DNA of 64,000 nt from a virus: positions 62,001 through 126,000 of IMG/VR virus record IMGVR_UViG_3300031951_000015; one strand, written 5' to 3'. Of the stretch, positions 1-6,797 are shown piece by piece. The notes below the pieces were generated by a model. That model was given only the letters and a program-made list of their open reading frames with translations, did no database searches and was not told the origin of the DNA. The stretch's first letter is position 1. Each line of letters starts with the position of its first letter. The translations under genes and the position numbers were made by a program.

Positions 1-168
1 TTGCGAACTGTCCATTTGTTCAAAAACTGAATAGAGTTTGTTATACAGTGCTGGAACACTTCCGTATTCCCGTGCAATCTGATGTTCCTCACGCAAAGTT
101 AGAGTCTGTAGTGCAGATAGAATTACACCGATTTCATGCACATTCAGATTTACAATAGTTTCAGTCAT
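1..168 (-). CDS. Hypothetical protein, C-terminus cut by window edge
   Basis: Not a family I recognise. The first 56 residues are visible, beginning MTETIVNLNVHEIG, and the frame stays open to base 1. A GGAGA ribosome-binding site lies just upstream of the ATG, and the gene directly follows the stop of its upstream neighbour. It is the left-most member of the early small-gene array. Confidence 0.75.
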   Translation of the reverse strand, partial: MTETIVNLNVHEIGVILSALQTLTLREEHQIAREYGSVPALYNKLYSVFEQMDSSQ

Positions 169-318
169 TTAATTCTCCATCATTGAATTAATTTTGTCAA
201 TAATAATACTACATTCATCAGCATAATCTTCTTCTTCTAACATTCCTTCTTGCTCAACAGCGTCCAGAATGATCTCCCACTCACGTTCGGTAAAAAACTC
301 TTTGATTGATTGTTTCAT
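169..318 (-). CDS. Small acidic hypothetical protein (49 aa)
   Basis: Short, acidic, probably helical protein (MKQSIKEFFTEREWEII...). Its ATG shares one base with the stop of the upstream secreted-protein gene (TGATG), so translation is probably coupled. Its own 3' end supplies the GGAGA ribosome-binding site of the next gene. Function unknown. Confidence 0.7.
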   Translation of the reverse strand: MKQSIKEFFTEREWEIILDAVEQEGMLEEEDYADECSIIIDKINSMMEN

Positions 319-683
319 CAGTCCCAAGATACATTTTCAAGAAGAACTCCAGGCATTACATAAGTCCAACCAGTTCCACCAGGTTTGTAATCCCACTTGT
401 ATTCATATTTGTTGTGACTATCCCAAGTCATATATCCTTTTTCTTTATCAAATCGCCCCTTGATCGTCAGAGCAAACTTATTAGAGAAAATATTGCGAGT
501 GCGAAGCGCACCGCTCTTTTCCCGAGTTTCAATCACAACACAAGTATCCTCAAAGAACTCAGTACCAGACTCAATTCCACAGGGAGTTTCATAGCGAAAC
601 GGACGATACGTTGAAGTTTGCTGCTGTTGTGCGAATACAGGAGACGCAAGAAGAAAAAAGGAAAGAAAAATAGATTTCATCAT
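318..683 (-). CDS. Putative secreted/periplasmic protein with signal peptide
   Basis: A 121-aa protein with a clear Sec-type signal peptide: Lys at residue 3, a hydrophobic core of about 12 residues (FLSFFLLAS) and an A-x-A-type cleavage site after PVFA near residue 18, followed by a Gln-rich start of the mature chain. The mature part has two Cys residues (C35 and C48) that could form a disulphide after export. No enzyme motif is recognised. An exported early phage protein could act in the host periplasm or at its surface, for example in envelope modification or superinfection exclusion, but that is inference. Confidence 0.8.
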   Translation of the reverse strand: MMKSIFLSFFLLASPVFAQQQQTSTYRPFRYETPCGIESGTEFFEDTCVVIETREKSGALRTRNIFSNKFALTIKGRFDKEKGYMTWDSHNKYEYKWDYKPGGTGWTYVMPGVLLENVSWD

Positions 684-719
684 TTGTGAGTCTGCTTGTG
701 TCGGATAATGACCTTCATA

Positions 720-1196
720 TTATACTGCCTGAGTCAAGCGGTTAGGAAAAAACTGTACCACTTCTGGAACTGGTACATTCAGTTCGTCAAACAAATACTC
801 AAGATATAGGGTTTCTTCTTGTTCCCGTGCCTCAATTTCGTGTGGTTGATGCCAATACTCATACTTCTCTACGGGTTCTTTAGAATAACACAATTTTCCA
901 TAACGAACCCGCAACGAACCATCTACCCACTGCCGCATATGCGTCAGTTCATGCAAAAGAGTTTTTATATACAATTCCTCATTCATGTAAGTATCAAGTT
1001 CAATTTGAAATTCACGAGGACGATACTGCTTATCTATTATATCACAATATCCATTGACACCTTCACGTTTCAAACCACGATGAATAATATCAATGACAAT
1101 CTTATGGCGTGGAAAGAATTTATTCAGAAACCAAGCGGTAACATCCTCACAGACCCGTTTGCGATAACCGTATCCACAATGAATGAAGTAAGACAT
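720..1196 (-). CDS. SprT-like zinc metalloprotease-fold protein
   Basis: A 158-aa protein with a zincin HELTH motif at residues 82-86 (HExxH) followed by MRQW. A downstream Glu-rich helix with an EAREQE segment could supply the third zinc ligand. This layout resembles SprT-like domains. The start at MSYF is chosen because a GGGGG stretch lies just upstream; an in-frame start seven codons further up is possible. SprT-like proteins in phages are mostly uncharacterised; proteolysis of a host or phage protein is plausible. A short ORF in another frame (1124-1258) overlaps the N-terminus. Confidence 0.65.
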   Translation of the reverse strand: MSYFIHCGYGYRKRVCEDVTAWFLNKFFPRHKIVIDIIHRGLKREGVNGYCDIIDKQYRPREFQIELDTYMNEELYIKTLLHELTHMRQWVDGSLRVRYGKLCYSKEPVEKYEYWHQPHEIEAREQEETLYLEYLFDELNVPVPEVVQFFPNRLTQAV

Positions 1197-1260
1197 TGCC
1201 CCCAATGCAAAAACCAAATGAAACTTGAAACAAACAGAAGTTTTTCTTTAGCAGTCATAC

Positions 1261-1719
1261 TCAACGAGCATAGAGATAAGAACCACACCAATCTGCATTC
1301 TCAAGCAACCATTCACGATCACTGATCAAACGCAGATCATAGCGAACACCTTTGGCGGGCGCTTTCCAACTGGAACTTTTGTAAACTTCACCAGTCTTCT
1401 TGTCAATGAAGCAGTGAACACTCCTGCTCCCATTTGCAACCATAATGATTTTGTGATACTTGCGACCCGTTTCAGGGTAGAACTCATAACCACAATTGCC
1501 GTTCTTCAGGTCAGTGATACATGCTTTGTGATACTCAACAGAGGTAACAGCACCAGCAAGAGAAAAAGTCAAAACAGACTGCTCATGAGACTTGATGCTG
1601 TAATCAATAAAGTTCTGACGCAGTGCCTCACAGAGAGCATAGGTGTGACCCAGAACTGCCTCTGCGATGTTCTTCCGTGCCTCTGCTTGGGCGGAGTAAT
1701 CAGCGAAGGTGGTCGTCAT
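1261..1719 (-). CDS. Hypothetical protein (152 aa)
   Basis: No family recognised. The protein starts MTTTFADYSAQAEARKN and has a helical N-terminal half and a probable beta-rich C-terminal half with scattered Trp and Cys. A start 11 codons upstream is possible, but the -10 box and hairpin sit close by and favour the internal ATG. It follows the promoter at about 1741. Confidence 0.7.
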   Translation of the reverse strand: MTTTFADYSAQAEARKNIAEAVLGHTYALCEALRQNFIDYSIKSHEQSVLTFSLAGAVTSVEYHKACITDLKNGNCGYEFYPETGRKYHKIIMVANGSRSVHCFIDKKTGEVYKSSSWKAPAKGVRYDLRLISDREWLLENADWCGSYLYAR

Positions 1720-1740
1720 CGGTTCGTTGCGTATGTGCTT

Positions 1741-1769
1741 ATTATAGGGCACCCAGAGGGGTCTGGGAT
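1741..1769 (-). promoter_or_regulatory. Early-type promoter with hairpin spacer
   Basis: The minus strand carries a perfect TATAAT (1741-1746). A weak -35 (ATCCCA) lies 17 nt away. The spacer and -35 region form a GC-rich hairpin (1747-1773: GGGCA/TGCCC plus CCCAGA/TCTGGG around a 4-nt loop). It precedes the 1261-1719 gene. Confidence 0.5.
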
Positions 1770-1794
1770 GCCCCGTGTGCCAGTTGTTAGAGTG

Positions 1795-2199
1795 TCACTT
1801 ATTCATTTGAAGAGTGGGCACAGGCATACCACCTTCTGTTGGAACATAAATGGTCACATTGCCTTTGTTGCTACCTTCTTCCAGTCCAGTAATGTAAAGA
1901 TACTGAAGATATTCACGATTATCTTTCAAACTGTTACCAATGATTTGGTTTGCTTTTGCAACACCTTGAGCACGAATCACCTCAGCATCAGCAAGTTGTT
2001 GTGCCGAATCTTTCTTTGCTTGTGCTTCCAGAACTGCTACCTGACGAGTATATTCTGCTTTCTGAAGTTCTGCTTTACCTTGCAGAGATTGTGCCCACAC
2101 ATTGTAGAGAGGACCAACCACAGCATTGATAATAAACAGAGAGAGAATAAAGGAAGCACCAATAATTGTGGCGTTCCGCATAGTGTTATCTTCTTTCAT
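1795..2199 (-). CDS. Prohibitin/stomatin (band 7)-like membrane protein
   Basis: A 134-aa protein with an N-terminal membrane segment (about residues 10-28), a charged Ala/Gln/Lys-rich coiled-coil helix (about 40-85) and a short tail containing VTIYVPTEGG. This matches the C-terminal half of band-7/prohibitin-type proteins; the full SPFH domain is missing, so the protein is short for the family. The ATG overlaps the stop of the upstream membrane-protein gene by ATGA, so the two are probably co-translated. Membrane scaffolding is inferred. Confidence 0.6.
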   Translation of the reverse strand: MKEDNTMRNATIIGASFILSLFIINAVVGPLYNVWAQSLQGKAELQKAEYTRQVAVLEAQAKKDSAQQLADAEVIRAQGVAKANQIIGNSLKDNREYLQYLYITGLEEGSNKGNVTIYVPTEGGMPVPTLQMNK

Positions 2200-2378
2200 T
2201 TTGAGGAAACTCCAGTAGATTTGAAAATAGCGTTAGCAAGGAAGATGATAGCAAAGTTCTGCCAGAAGGTCAAGGATACACTAAACCAAGACAGAATCAA
2301 ACCAAGCAACCACGCCTCAAAGAGAAGTCCAGCAGTGGCAAGGACAAGAACAACAAAGGCAAGACCAAAGATTTTCAT
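2196..2378 (-). CDS. Small integral membrane protein (60 aa)
   Basis: Almost entirely hydrophobic, with two predicted membrane segments (about residues 4-18 and 22-50) and a short polar tail. It is translationally coupled to the prohibitin-like gene, which suggests a two-protein membrane unit. Function unknown. Confidence 0.75.
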   Translation of the reverse strand: MKIFGLAFVVLVLATAGLLFEAWLLGLILSWFSVSLTFWQNFAIIFLANAIFKSTGVSSK

Positions 2379-2400
2379 TGTAATTTTTGATTACCCACAT

Positions 2401-2429
2401 ATTATAAGGGGTCCCCAGTGCCCTGAGAA
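2401..2429 (-). promoter_or_regulatory. Early-type promoter with hairpin spacer
   Basis: The minus strand reads TATAAT at 2401-2406 with TTCTCA 17 nt upstream (4 of 6 matches to the -35 consensus). The spacer folds into a strong hairpin (2408-2433: GGGG TCCCCAG / CTGAGAA CCCC, with G-U pairs in RNA). The sequence flanking it (CTGGCACAC plus G-run) is the same as at the 1741 promoter. Confidence 0.55.
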
Positions 2430-2458
2430 CCCCCTGTGTGCCAGTTTTAGAACCGTCC

Positions 2459-2671
2459 TCAATCGTCGTAAACTCTACACTCAAGTGCATTAGGGTTTGC
2501 ATCACAATAAAGCTCAAGTGGTGTAGGATCGTGAGAATCTTCTGGATGATGATTCTTATATGCTTTTAGTGCTTCTAATTCTTCTTCAGTATGTCTCCTA
2601 GACTGAGGAGAAATTGTAGGATCACTCAAAAGTTCTTCATCCTTCTGGATGTGTTGGTCGATGTTATTCAT
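2459..2671 (-). CDS. cp12: CP12-type Calvin-cycle inhibitor
   Basis: A 70-aa protein with a mostly helical, charged N-terminal part (DPTISPQSRRHTEEEL) and the diagnostic CP12 C-terminal end, YCDANPNALECRVYDD, with the redox Cys pair eight residues apart. CP12 bridges GAPDH and phosphoribulokinase and shuts down carbon fixation. Cyanophages carry it as an auxiliary metabolic gene thought to divert host carbon to the pentose phosphate pathway for NADPH and nucleotides. The N-terminal Cys pair of some host CP12s is absent, so only the GAPDH-binding C-terminal loop is expected to be redox-regulated. A late-type AATAAATA lies 21 bp upstream. Confidence 0.9.
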   Translation of the reverse strand: MNNIDQHIQKDEELLSDPTISPQSRRHTEEELEALKAYKNHHPEDSHDPTPLELYCDANPNALECRVYDD

Positions 2672-2692
2672 GGTTTTGTATCGGGTTGATAA

Positions 2693-2700
2693 TATTTATT
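2693..2700 (-). promoter_or_regulatory. Late-type promoter upstream of cp12
   Basis: The minus strand reads AATAAATA, matching the relaxed T4-like late consensus, 21 bp before the cp12 ATG. Confidence 0.4.
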
Positions 2701-2877
2701 TTATCGTGGTGTACAATCACCTTTACCTTCCAGTGATCGAACCATAAGTTCAGTGAATTTTTCCATCTTTTCAGCAGAAACTGACTGGGGACGATAAGTT
2801 ATAGCATCTTTGAGTGCCACAAGTTCATCCCATTCCTCTTGAGTAAGATTTTTAGGACCAGTTTTTGCTAGAGTCAT
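2701..2877 (-). CDS. Hypothetical protein (58 aa)
   Basis: Found by translating the gap between cp12 and the next gene. It encodes MTLAKTGPKNLTQEEWDELVALK..., a helical polar protein ending GDCTPR. No family recognised. Confidence 0.65.
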   Translation of the reverse strand: MTLAKTGPKNLTQEEWDELVALKDAITYRPQSVSAEKMEKFTELMVRSLEGKGDCTPR

Positions 2878-2961
2878 AGGTGTTTTGCGTTGTGTCCCAA
2901 TATTAGCATTTCAATACATTAGTATCTAGTAACTTAATGTTTTCTTTGGGATCCTGTTACA

Positions 2962-3318
2962 CTACTTAATAAACTCATCAAGGGCATCAAGATCATCTTT
3001 AAGTTCTTGTTCCCTTTTCTTGTCGTGATAATAAGACCATAGAGCATTATGAACATCCATCAAATGATCTATCCAAAACCCAGAAGGATAAATTCCAAGA
3101 TCATCCATCAATCCTCTGTGACTGGTTCCCTCACTTTCTGCTTTACACATAATATAGCAGATTGCCTGAACCATATCAAGTTTATCTTCTTCAGAAAGCA
3201 TAAAATACTTTCCTACTGCACGTTGCTTTGCTTCTTCATTTGCCTTTTGCATTTGTTTACAGGCATCAGAGTCCCACCATTCTTTTAGTGCCTTGCCGAG
3301 TTCGTTAGGTTCAGTCAT
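2962..3318 (-). CDS. Hypothetical helical protein (118 aa)
   Basis: The start at MTEPNELGKALKEWW is preferred because longer versions run deep into the upstream gene; the remaining overlap is 8 bp. The protein is mainly helical with two Cys residues (CYIMC) and an acidic C-terminus (DDLDALDEFIK). Unknown function. Confidence 0.7.
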   Translation of the reverse strand: MTEPNELGKALKEWWDSDACKQMQKANEEAKQRAVGKYFMLSEEDKLDMVQAICYIMCKAESEGTSHRGLMDDLGIYPSGFWIDHLMDVHNALWSYYHDKKREQELKDDLDALDEFIK

Positions 3319-3538
3319 CTTTCCCAAAAATAGTTCCAAAGAAACCAGAGTCTCCTGGTTTACGGTTTTCAAGTTTATCAAGAAGAGAATCAGTCGTTTG
3401 TAGTGTTTCAATACGACTAATCATATCAGCAATCACAGAACATACCATAGGACGTTCATTTTTTGCTGCCCAATGTAGAGCATTTCTTAGGCACCCCTCT
3501 GCTTCTTTTAAGTTTTCTTCAACTTGATTTGTCAGCAT
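3311..3538 (-). CDS. Hypothetical protein (75 aa)
   Basis: Starts MLTNQVEENLKEAEGCLRNALHWA and is predicted to be helical, with a Gly-rich polar tail (KPGDSGFFGTIFGKDD). It overlaps the next gene by 8 bp. Not recognised. Confidence 0.7.
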   Translation of the reverse strand: MLTNQVEENLKEAEGCLRNALHWAAKNERPMVCSVIADMISRIETLQTTDSLLDKLENRKPGDSGFFGTIFGKDD

Positions 3539-3562
3539 TTTAAATATTTCAACTTAATTTCA

Positions 3563-4357
3563 TCATACCATTTCTCTCATGCTTTTGTCAATCCCTCTAT
3601 TATTTTGAAATCTTGAGAGGGCATTATAAGTTGAAATATGCCCTGTAATGAGACATCTCCATTTGATTTTGTTTTGTTTTTTAGCATTTTCACTTCTTTG
3701 TTCTTTTGTCAATCCACATATACCTATCTTAAATTCTTTACAAGTATTTCCTTGTTTTTTACCTCCTGCTATTCTTGCTTTTTTCATATCTTCATCATTC
3801 ATTCCAAATAAACCTTTACCTTCTTCATACAATTTTTTACCTGCTATTTTTCCACCATTACTACATATTTCCATTTTTCTTTCTTCTGCCAATCCATATA
3901 TTCCCACTTTATTAATTTTGTTTATTTTTGATGCCTCTTTACCACCTTTTGAAAGAGATTCTTGTTTTAAATATTTTCTTGCATTTTTTGCATTTTCTAT
4001 TCTTTGGTATTCACTAAATGAATGAATACCCTTTTTACTATCTCTAACACTTATTCCATTCTGCCTTTTTATTGATATAGAATAAGAACCTCCACATCTT
4101 TCATTAAGGCAATAAGAATCATTAAGAACTGGTTTTATCAATCTATCTTCAAGTTTTCTACATTCTTCATAACCTTCATCAGTATAATCAAATACTTCTA
4201 ATATTTGTTTCTTTGGAGTATAAAGTTCCCAACACCACTTATTTGTTATTGGAGAACCCCAGTATTCCTCATCAAATACTTTTTCTTTCTTACTTCCATA
4301 ATAGTAGTAAGGAACTTCTTCAAAGGTAATTTTGTATGTGTAGATACGTGGTTGCAT
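3563..4357 (-). CDS. GIY-YIG/NUMOD-type homing endonuclease (seg-like)
   Basis: A 264-aa basic protein. The N-terminus (IYTYKITF...YYYYGSKK) fits a divergent GIY-YIG core. The C-terminal half has repeated Gly/Lys-rich helix modules (SKGGKEAS..., NGGKIAGKK, AGGKKQGN) typical of the NUMOD DNA-binding segments of free-standing phage homing endonucleases, ending in an IKWRCLITGHIS segment. Codon use is richer in A/T than its neighbours, consistent with a mobile gene. It is inserted between small early genes. Its start follows a long hairpin that encloses a terminator and a late promoter (4367-4444), the same architecture as at the 60888 and 13615 endonucleases. Confidence 0.75.
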   Translation of the reverse strand: MQPRIYTYKITFEEVPYYYYGSKKEKVFDEEYWGSPITNKWCWELYTPKKQILEVFDYTDEGYEECRKLEDRLIKPVLNDSYCLNERCGGSYSISIKRQNGISVRDSKKGIHSFSEYQRIENAKNARKYLKQESLSKGGKEASKINKINKVGIYGLAEERKMEICSNGGKIAGKKLYEEGKGLFGMNDEDMKKARIAGGKKQGNTCKEFKIGICGLTKEQRSENAKKQNKIKWRCLITGHISTYNALSRFQNNRGIDKSMREMV

Positions 4358-4366
4358 AGTTCTACT

Positions 4367-4444
4367 CTAATTTGCTCGCATATCTATTTATATTAAAAAG
4401 GAGGGACTTTCACCCCCCCCTCCCGATAAGTGCGAGCAAATCAG
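4367..4444 (-). promoter_or_regulatory. Late-promoter-in-loop hairpin controlling homing endonuclease 1
   Basis: A 14-bp inverted repeat (4367-4380 with 4431-4444, arms TTTGCTCGCA/TGCGAGCAAA at the core, one G-U pair in RNA) closes a loop. The loop holds a late promoter TATAAATA (minus strand, 4385-4392) and a terminator stem (4400-4405 with 4418-4423) next to an A-run. Transcripts from upstream contain both arms; transcripts from the late promoter lack the 5' arm. The start codon lies 9 nt beyond the 3' arm. Confidence 0.65.
4396..4423 (-). terminator. Intrinsic terminator upstream of homing endonuclease 1
   Basis: On the minus strand GGAGGG pairs with CCCTCC and is followed by five T residues. 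The G-run is expanded to eight compared with the copy at 61554. Confidence 0.6.
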
Positions 4445-4450
4445 GTAATA

Positions 4451-4621
4451 TTATTTAGTGCCATTTAATCGATCCTCACATTTAGTATAAAAAGTTCCAT
4501 TTACATAACAAGACTTACCTGCTTCATAGTATTTTACCACAGGTATTTGTGTTCTTGGATATTCTACCACATTTTTTACATGACAGAATAGATTATAACC
4601 ACAAATAAGAGTTTCAAGCAT
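4451..4621 (-). CDS. Hypothetical protein with four Cys (56 aa)
   Basis: Encodes MLETLICGYNLFCHVKNVVEYPRT... with four Cys residues (C7, C13, C38, C48). Its ATG overlaps the stop of the upstream gene (TGATG). Homing endonuclease 1 follows immediately downstream. Confidence 0.7.
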   Translation of the reverse strand: MLETLICGYNLFCHVKNVVEYPRTQIPVVKYYEAGKSCYVNGTFYTKCEDRLNGTK

Positions 4622-5214
4622 CAACACTCATCCATTCCAAGTGGTTTAGACACTTTAGTAAGTGTATAAGATCCATCGCCATTATCAACCCATTCAACCT
4701 GATCACCCTCCTTTAGGTTTGCTGCTTCAAGAAGGTCATCTGGGAAAGTTACAAAACATTCACCACTTGGTTCTAATTCAACAGGAAGTTGCCACTTTAC
4801 AACCTTATCTGCTTTTTCTTGTTTTTCTGCAGCATCACACATTGCATTCAGTTCCTCATCAGTGTACCGAACACTACTTACGGTTGAACCAGTGCTTTCC
4901 CAGAAAGAGTTCCAAGCATCTTTGCATTCGGGTGATGGATCATCTTTATCACAAGTCAGAGGGTTTTTTACATCACCATCACGCAAGTCACCAACAGTTG
5001 CCTGCCAAGCAAGTTTAAACTTCTCATCAAACTCCTCAATGAAGTATCCAAGAAACTCATATGCTGCCATTGTCATGGCCTCTGCACGTTCTTGTTGATT
5101 GTTACTGCAACATTCGTTTGCAACATCAATCATTTCACGGGCAGAGACGACCTTTGCAATGATCATCTCAAGATCATTCATTGTATCCCAAACTTTCTGA
5201 TACTTAATTGCCAT
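4621..5214 (-). CDS. Hypothetical protein with AbrB/SpoVT-like C-terminal domain
   Basis: A 197-aa protein. The first 130 residues are helical and unrecognised, with several Cys. The last 55 residues (WQLPVELEPSGECFVTFP, then LKEGDQVEWVDNGDGSYTLTK) have the length and hydrophobic pattern of a swapped-hairpin AbrB/MazE-type DNA-binding domain. The start at MAIKYQKVWD is chosen for its 11-bp overlap with the upstream gene. A regulatory or antitoxin-like role is possible but unproven. Confidence 0.6.
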   Translation of the reverse strand: MAIKYQKVWDTMNDLEMIIAKVVSAREMIDVANECCSNNQQERAEAMTMAAYEFLGYFIEEFDEKFKLAWQATVGDLRDGDVKNPLTCDKDDPSPECKDAWNSFWESTGSTVSSVRYTDEELNAMCDAAEKQEKADKVVKWQLPVELEPSGECFVTFPDDLLEAANLKEGDQVEWVDNGDGSYTLTKVSKPLGMDEC

Positions 5215-5368
5215 GACGTTTGAGTTCTTCCTCAATTGCTTGCTGTACTATAATGGAAATCTCTTTGGATGTCAACCCATTTAACCATTTCCAATTTGGA
5301 TCTTCCTTGTCCCAATCCATTGTGAACGATCCATCCTCGTTCTCTGTTATTTTAAGTGAGTCTTCCAT
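5204..5368 (-). CDS. Hypothetical protein (54 aa)
   Basis: Encodes MEDSLKITENEDGSFTMDWDKEDP..., an acidic Trp-rich N-terminus followed by a helix (SKEISIIVQQAIEEEL). TGATG overlap with the upstream stop. Unknown. Confidence 0.7.
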   Translation of the reverse strand: MEDSLKITENEDGSFTMDWDKEDPNWKWLNGLTSKEISIIVQQAIEEELKRHGN

Positions 5369-5568
5369 CACATATCAATATGAATATCATTTATCCAAGT
5401 TTGTTTTTCTGCTTTACGAAGTTTTTTCAATTCTTTCAGCATTTCTTTAATTTCTTGGTATGCTACTTCGGGAGACATCTTATCAGAAATTTCAAGTCCT
5501 ACAATATATTGCACTTTGTCCCCGAATCGGGCAAGTGCTCTTTCAAATTCAGTTAGAGTTTCGTACAT
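5368..5568 (-). CDS. Hypothetical helical protein (66 aa)
   Basis: Begins MYETLTEFERALARFGDKVQ and continues with a Lys/Glu-rich helix (EIKEMLKELKKLRKAEK). TAATG junction with the upstream gene and TGATG with the downstream one. Confidence 0.75.
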   Translation of the reverse strand: MYETLTEFERALARFGDKVQYIVGLEISDKMSPEVAYQEIKEMLKELKKLRKAEKQTWINDIHIDM

Positions 5569-5795
5569 TATTTGTTAAGTGAAAATCTATCAAGATTATA
5601 AGGTTCGGATGCAAGGATGTCAATACGTGCTTCAAGACTGTTAAAAATTTCGTATATTGAGTTAGTCGTATTGATATTCTCTTCTTCAAGAACTTTAACA
5701 CGTTGCTCTAACTCAACAACTCTGGTATAGAGTTCATCAATCAAAACAGGATCTTCTAGTCCCCATTTCTTTTGAAACCAATTTGTTCCAATCAT
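5568..5795 (-). CDS. Coiled-coil hypothetical protein (75 aa)
   Basis: Residues 20-42 form a regular heptad coiled coil (IDELYTRVVELEQRVKVLEEE), so the protein probably oligomerises. ATGA overlap with the upstream gene. Unknown function. Confidence 0.75.
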   Translation of the reverse strand: MIGTNWFQKKWGLEDPVLIDELYTRVVELEQRVKVLEEENINTTNSIYEIFNSLEARIDILASEPYNLDRFSLNK

Positions 5796-5956
5796 AATAC
5801 ACCTACAGATTTAAGATAGTTTCGATATCCCATATATCTTCTCATATTTGGTTGATCTTTAACATCTAGTTGATGACAGATCTCACAGTAACATAACCAC
5901 TCATACCATGGCGTAGTAGGATCTAAAACATGATATGGATGATCAGAGTTTTCCAC
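5792..5956 (-). CDS. Hypothetical protein with GTG start (54 aa)
   Basis: GTG start with AAGGA 8 nt upstream. Encodes (M)ENSDHPYHVLDPTTPWYEWLC..., with a CYCEICH cluster of three Cys and a His that could bind metal. It overlaps both neighbours (14 bp upstream, ATGA downstream). Confidence 0.65.
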   Translation of the reverse strand: MENSDHPYHVLDPTTPWYEWLCYCEICHQLDVKDQPNMRRYMGYRNYLKSVGVL

Positions 5957-6149
5957 CTACAGTTCCTTCATGAGTTTTGGATTCAGGGAAACCTTCCTGC
6001 CGTCCTTTAAGAACATAACGGGTTGCTGATACACATTGCTCTTCAGTGAGAGACGTGACCAGTCCGTTACCATCTTTGTCGGTAGAATCCCAGAGTCCAT
6101 ACTTTTTTTGCTCAACATAGAAGCAATCATCAATCAGTTTTTTTTCCAT
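5943..6149 (-). CDS. Hypothetical protein (68 aa)
   Basis: Starts MEKKLIDDCFYVEQKKYGLWDSTDKDGNG and is polar, with no recognised domain. It overlaps the upstream gene by 20 bp. Confidence 0.7.
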   Translation of the reverse strand: MEKKLIDDCFYVEQKKYGLWDSTDKDGNGLVTSLTEEQCVSATRYVLKGRQEGFPESKTHEGTVGGKL

Positions 6150-6294
6150 TTTTCAAATCAGGATGAGGTGCATAGAGTGGTCCTTCATAATTACCAGCAA
6201 ACAAAGATAGATTCTTGACTGCTTCTACAACAGCAGGAGTTTCTTCCCAGTTCCACTCATTACCATGCTTATCAACAAAAGTTCTAATTGTCAT
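6130..6294 (-). CDS. Hypothetical protein (54 aa)
   Basis: Encodes MTIRTFVDKHGNEWNWEETPAVV..., a short mixed alpha/beta-looking protein. It overlaps the gene upstream by 11 bp. Unknown. Confidence 0.7.
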   Translation of the reverse strand: MTIRTFVDKHGNEWNWEETPAVVEAVKNLSLFAGNYEGPLYAPHPDLKNGKKTD

Positions 6295-6457
6295 ATTTGT
6301 AACTTAATTGAATGTCTTTCTTTTTAAGGTTGTAGCGATCAATGTGCTTTTTACGATGTTCTTCTGTTTGAAAGTAACATTTACGTGTTTCTTTTCCATC
6401 CTTATGAATCAACTTCCATGGAAATTGATCAAACGGAAACTCTTCGCTGTAATCCAT
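6284..6457 (-). CDS. Small basic protein (57 aa)
   Basis: Encodes MDYSEEFPFDQFPWKLIHKDGKE..., strongly basic in its C-terminal half (EEHRKKHIDRYNLKKKD), so nucleic-acid binding is possible. TGATG overlap with its upstream neighbour. Confidence 0.7.
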   Translation of the reverse strand: MDYSEEFPFDQFPWKLIHKDGKETRKCYFQTEEHRKKHIDRYNLKKKDIQLSYKYDN

Positions 6458-6618
6458 CAGGTAGGTTGCTCAACACGTTGAGTATACACGGCATCAAACA
6501 ATTCGTCAAGCACCTCACCACAGGTATGATACTCTTTACTGTTCAGCACGGTCTTATCATACTGATAACGACGCACAGCAGTGTAAATGAGTTTATATTG
6601 TTCAGGTGTAAAGTTCAT
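6457..6618 (-). CDS. Hypothetical protein (53 aa)
   Basis: Encodes MNFTPEQYKLIYTAVRRYQYDK..., a helical protein. ATGA overlap with the upstream gene. Not recognised. Confidence 0.7.
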   Translation of the reverse strand: MNFTPEQYKLIYTAVRRYQYDKTVLNSKEYHTCGEVLDELFDAVYTQRVEQPT

Positions 6619-6797
6619 TCAGTTCCTCCATAAAGTCGTTGTCCTTCTTCATATCCTAGTTGATATGCCGCTTGTAACCACTTGATGATTGCTCCGTAAT
6701 CATTTGTTTTAGCAGCATAATCAAAGTCATCATAGAACCGCTCAGAGCGGAATGAGAACCCTTCCATCTCTTCAAACCAATCATTAAAATTAGTCAT
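6615..6797 (-). CDS. Hypothetical acidic protein (60 aa)
   Basis: Aromatic-rich acidic protein (MTNFNDWFEEMEGFSFRSERF). ATGA junction downstream, 8-bp overlap upstream. Confidence 0.7.
   Translation of the reverse strand: MTNFNDWFEEMEGFSFRSERFYDDFDYAAKTNDYGAIIKWLQAAYQLGYEEGQRLYGGTE

Noticed and set aside
1414-2493. 359-aa plus-strand frame
   Set aside because: It runs antisense through several well-supported minus-strand genes with overlaps and ribosome-binding sites; its composition has no domain pattern.
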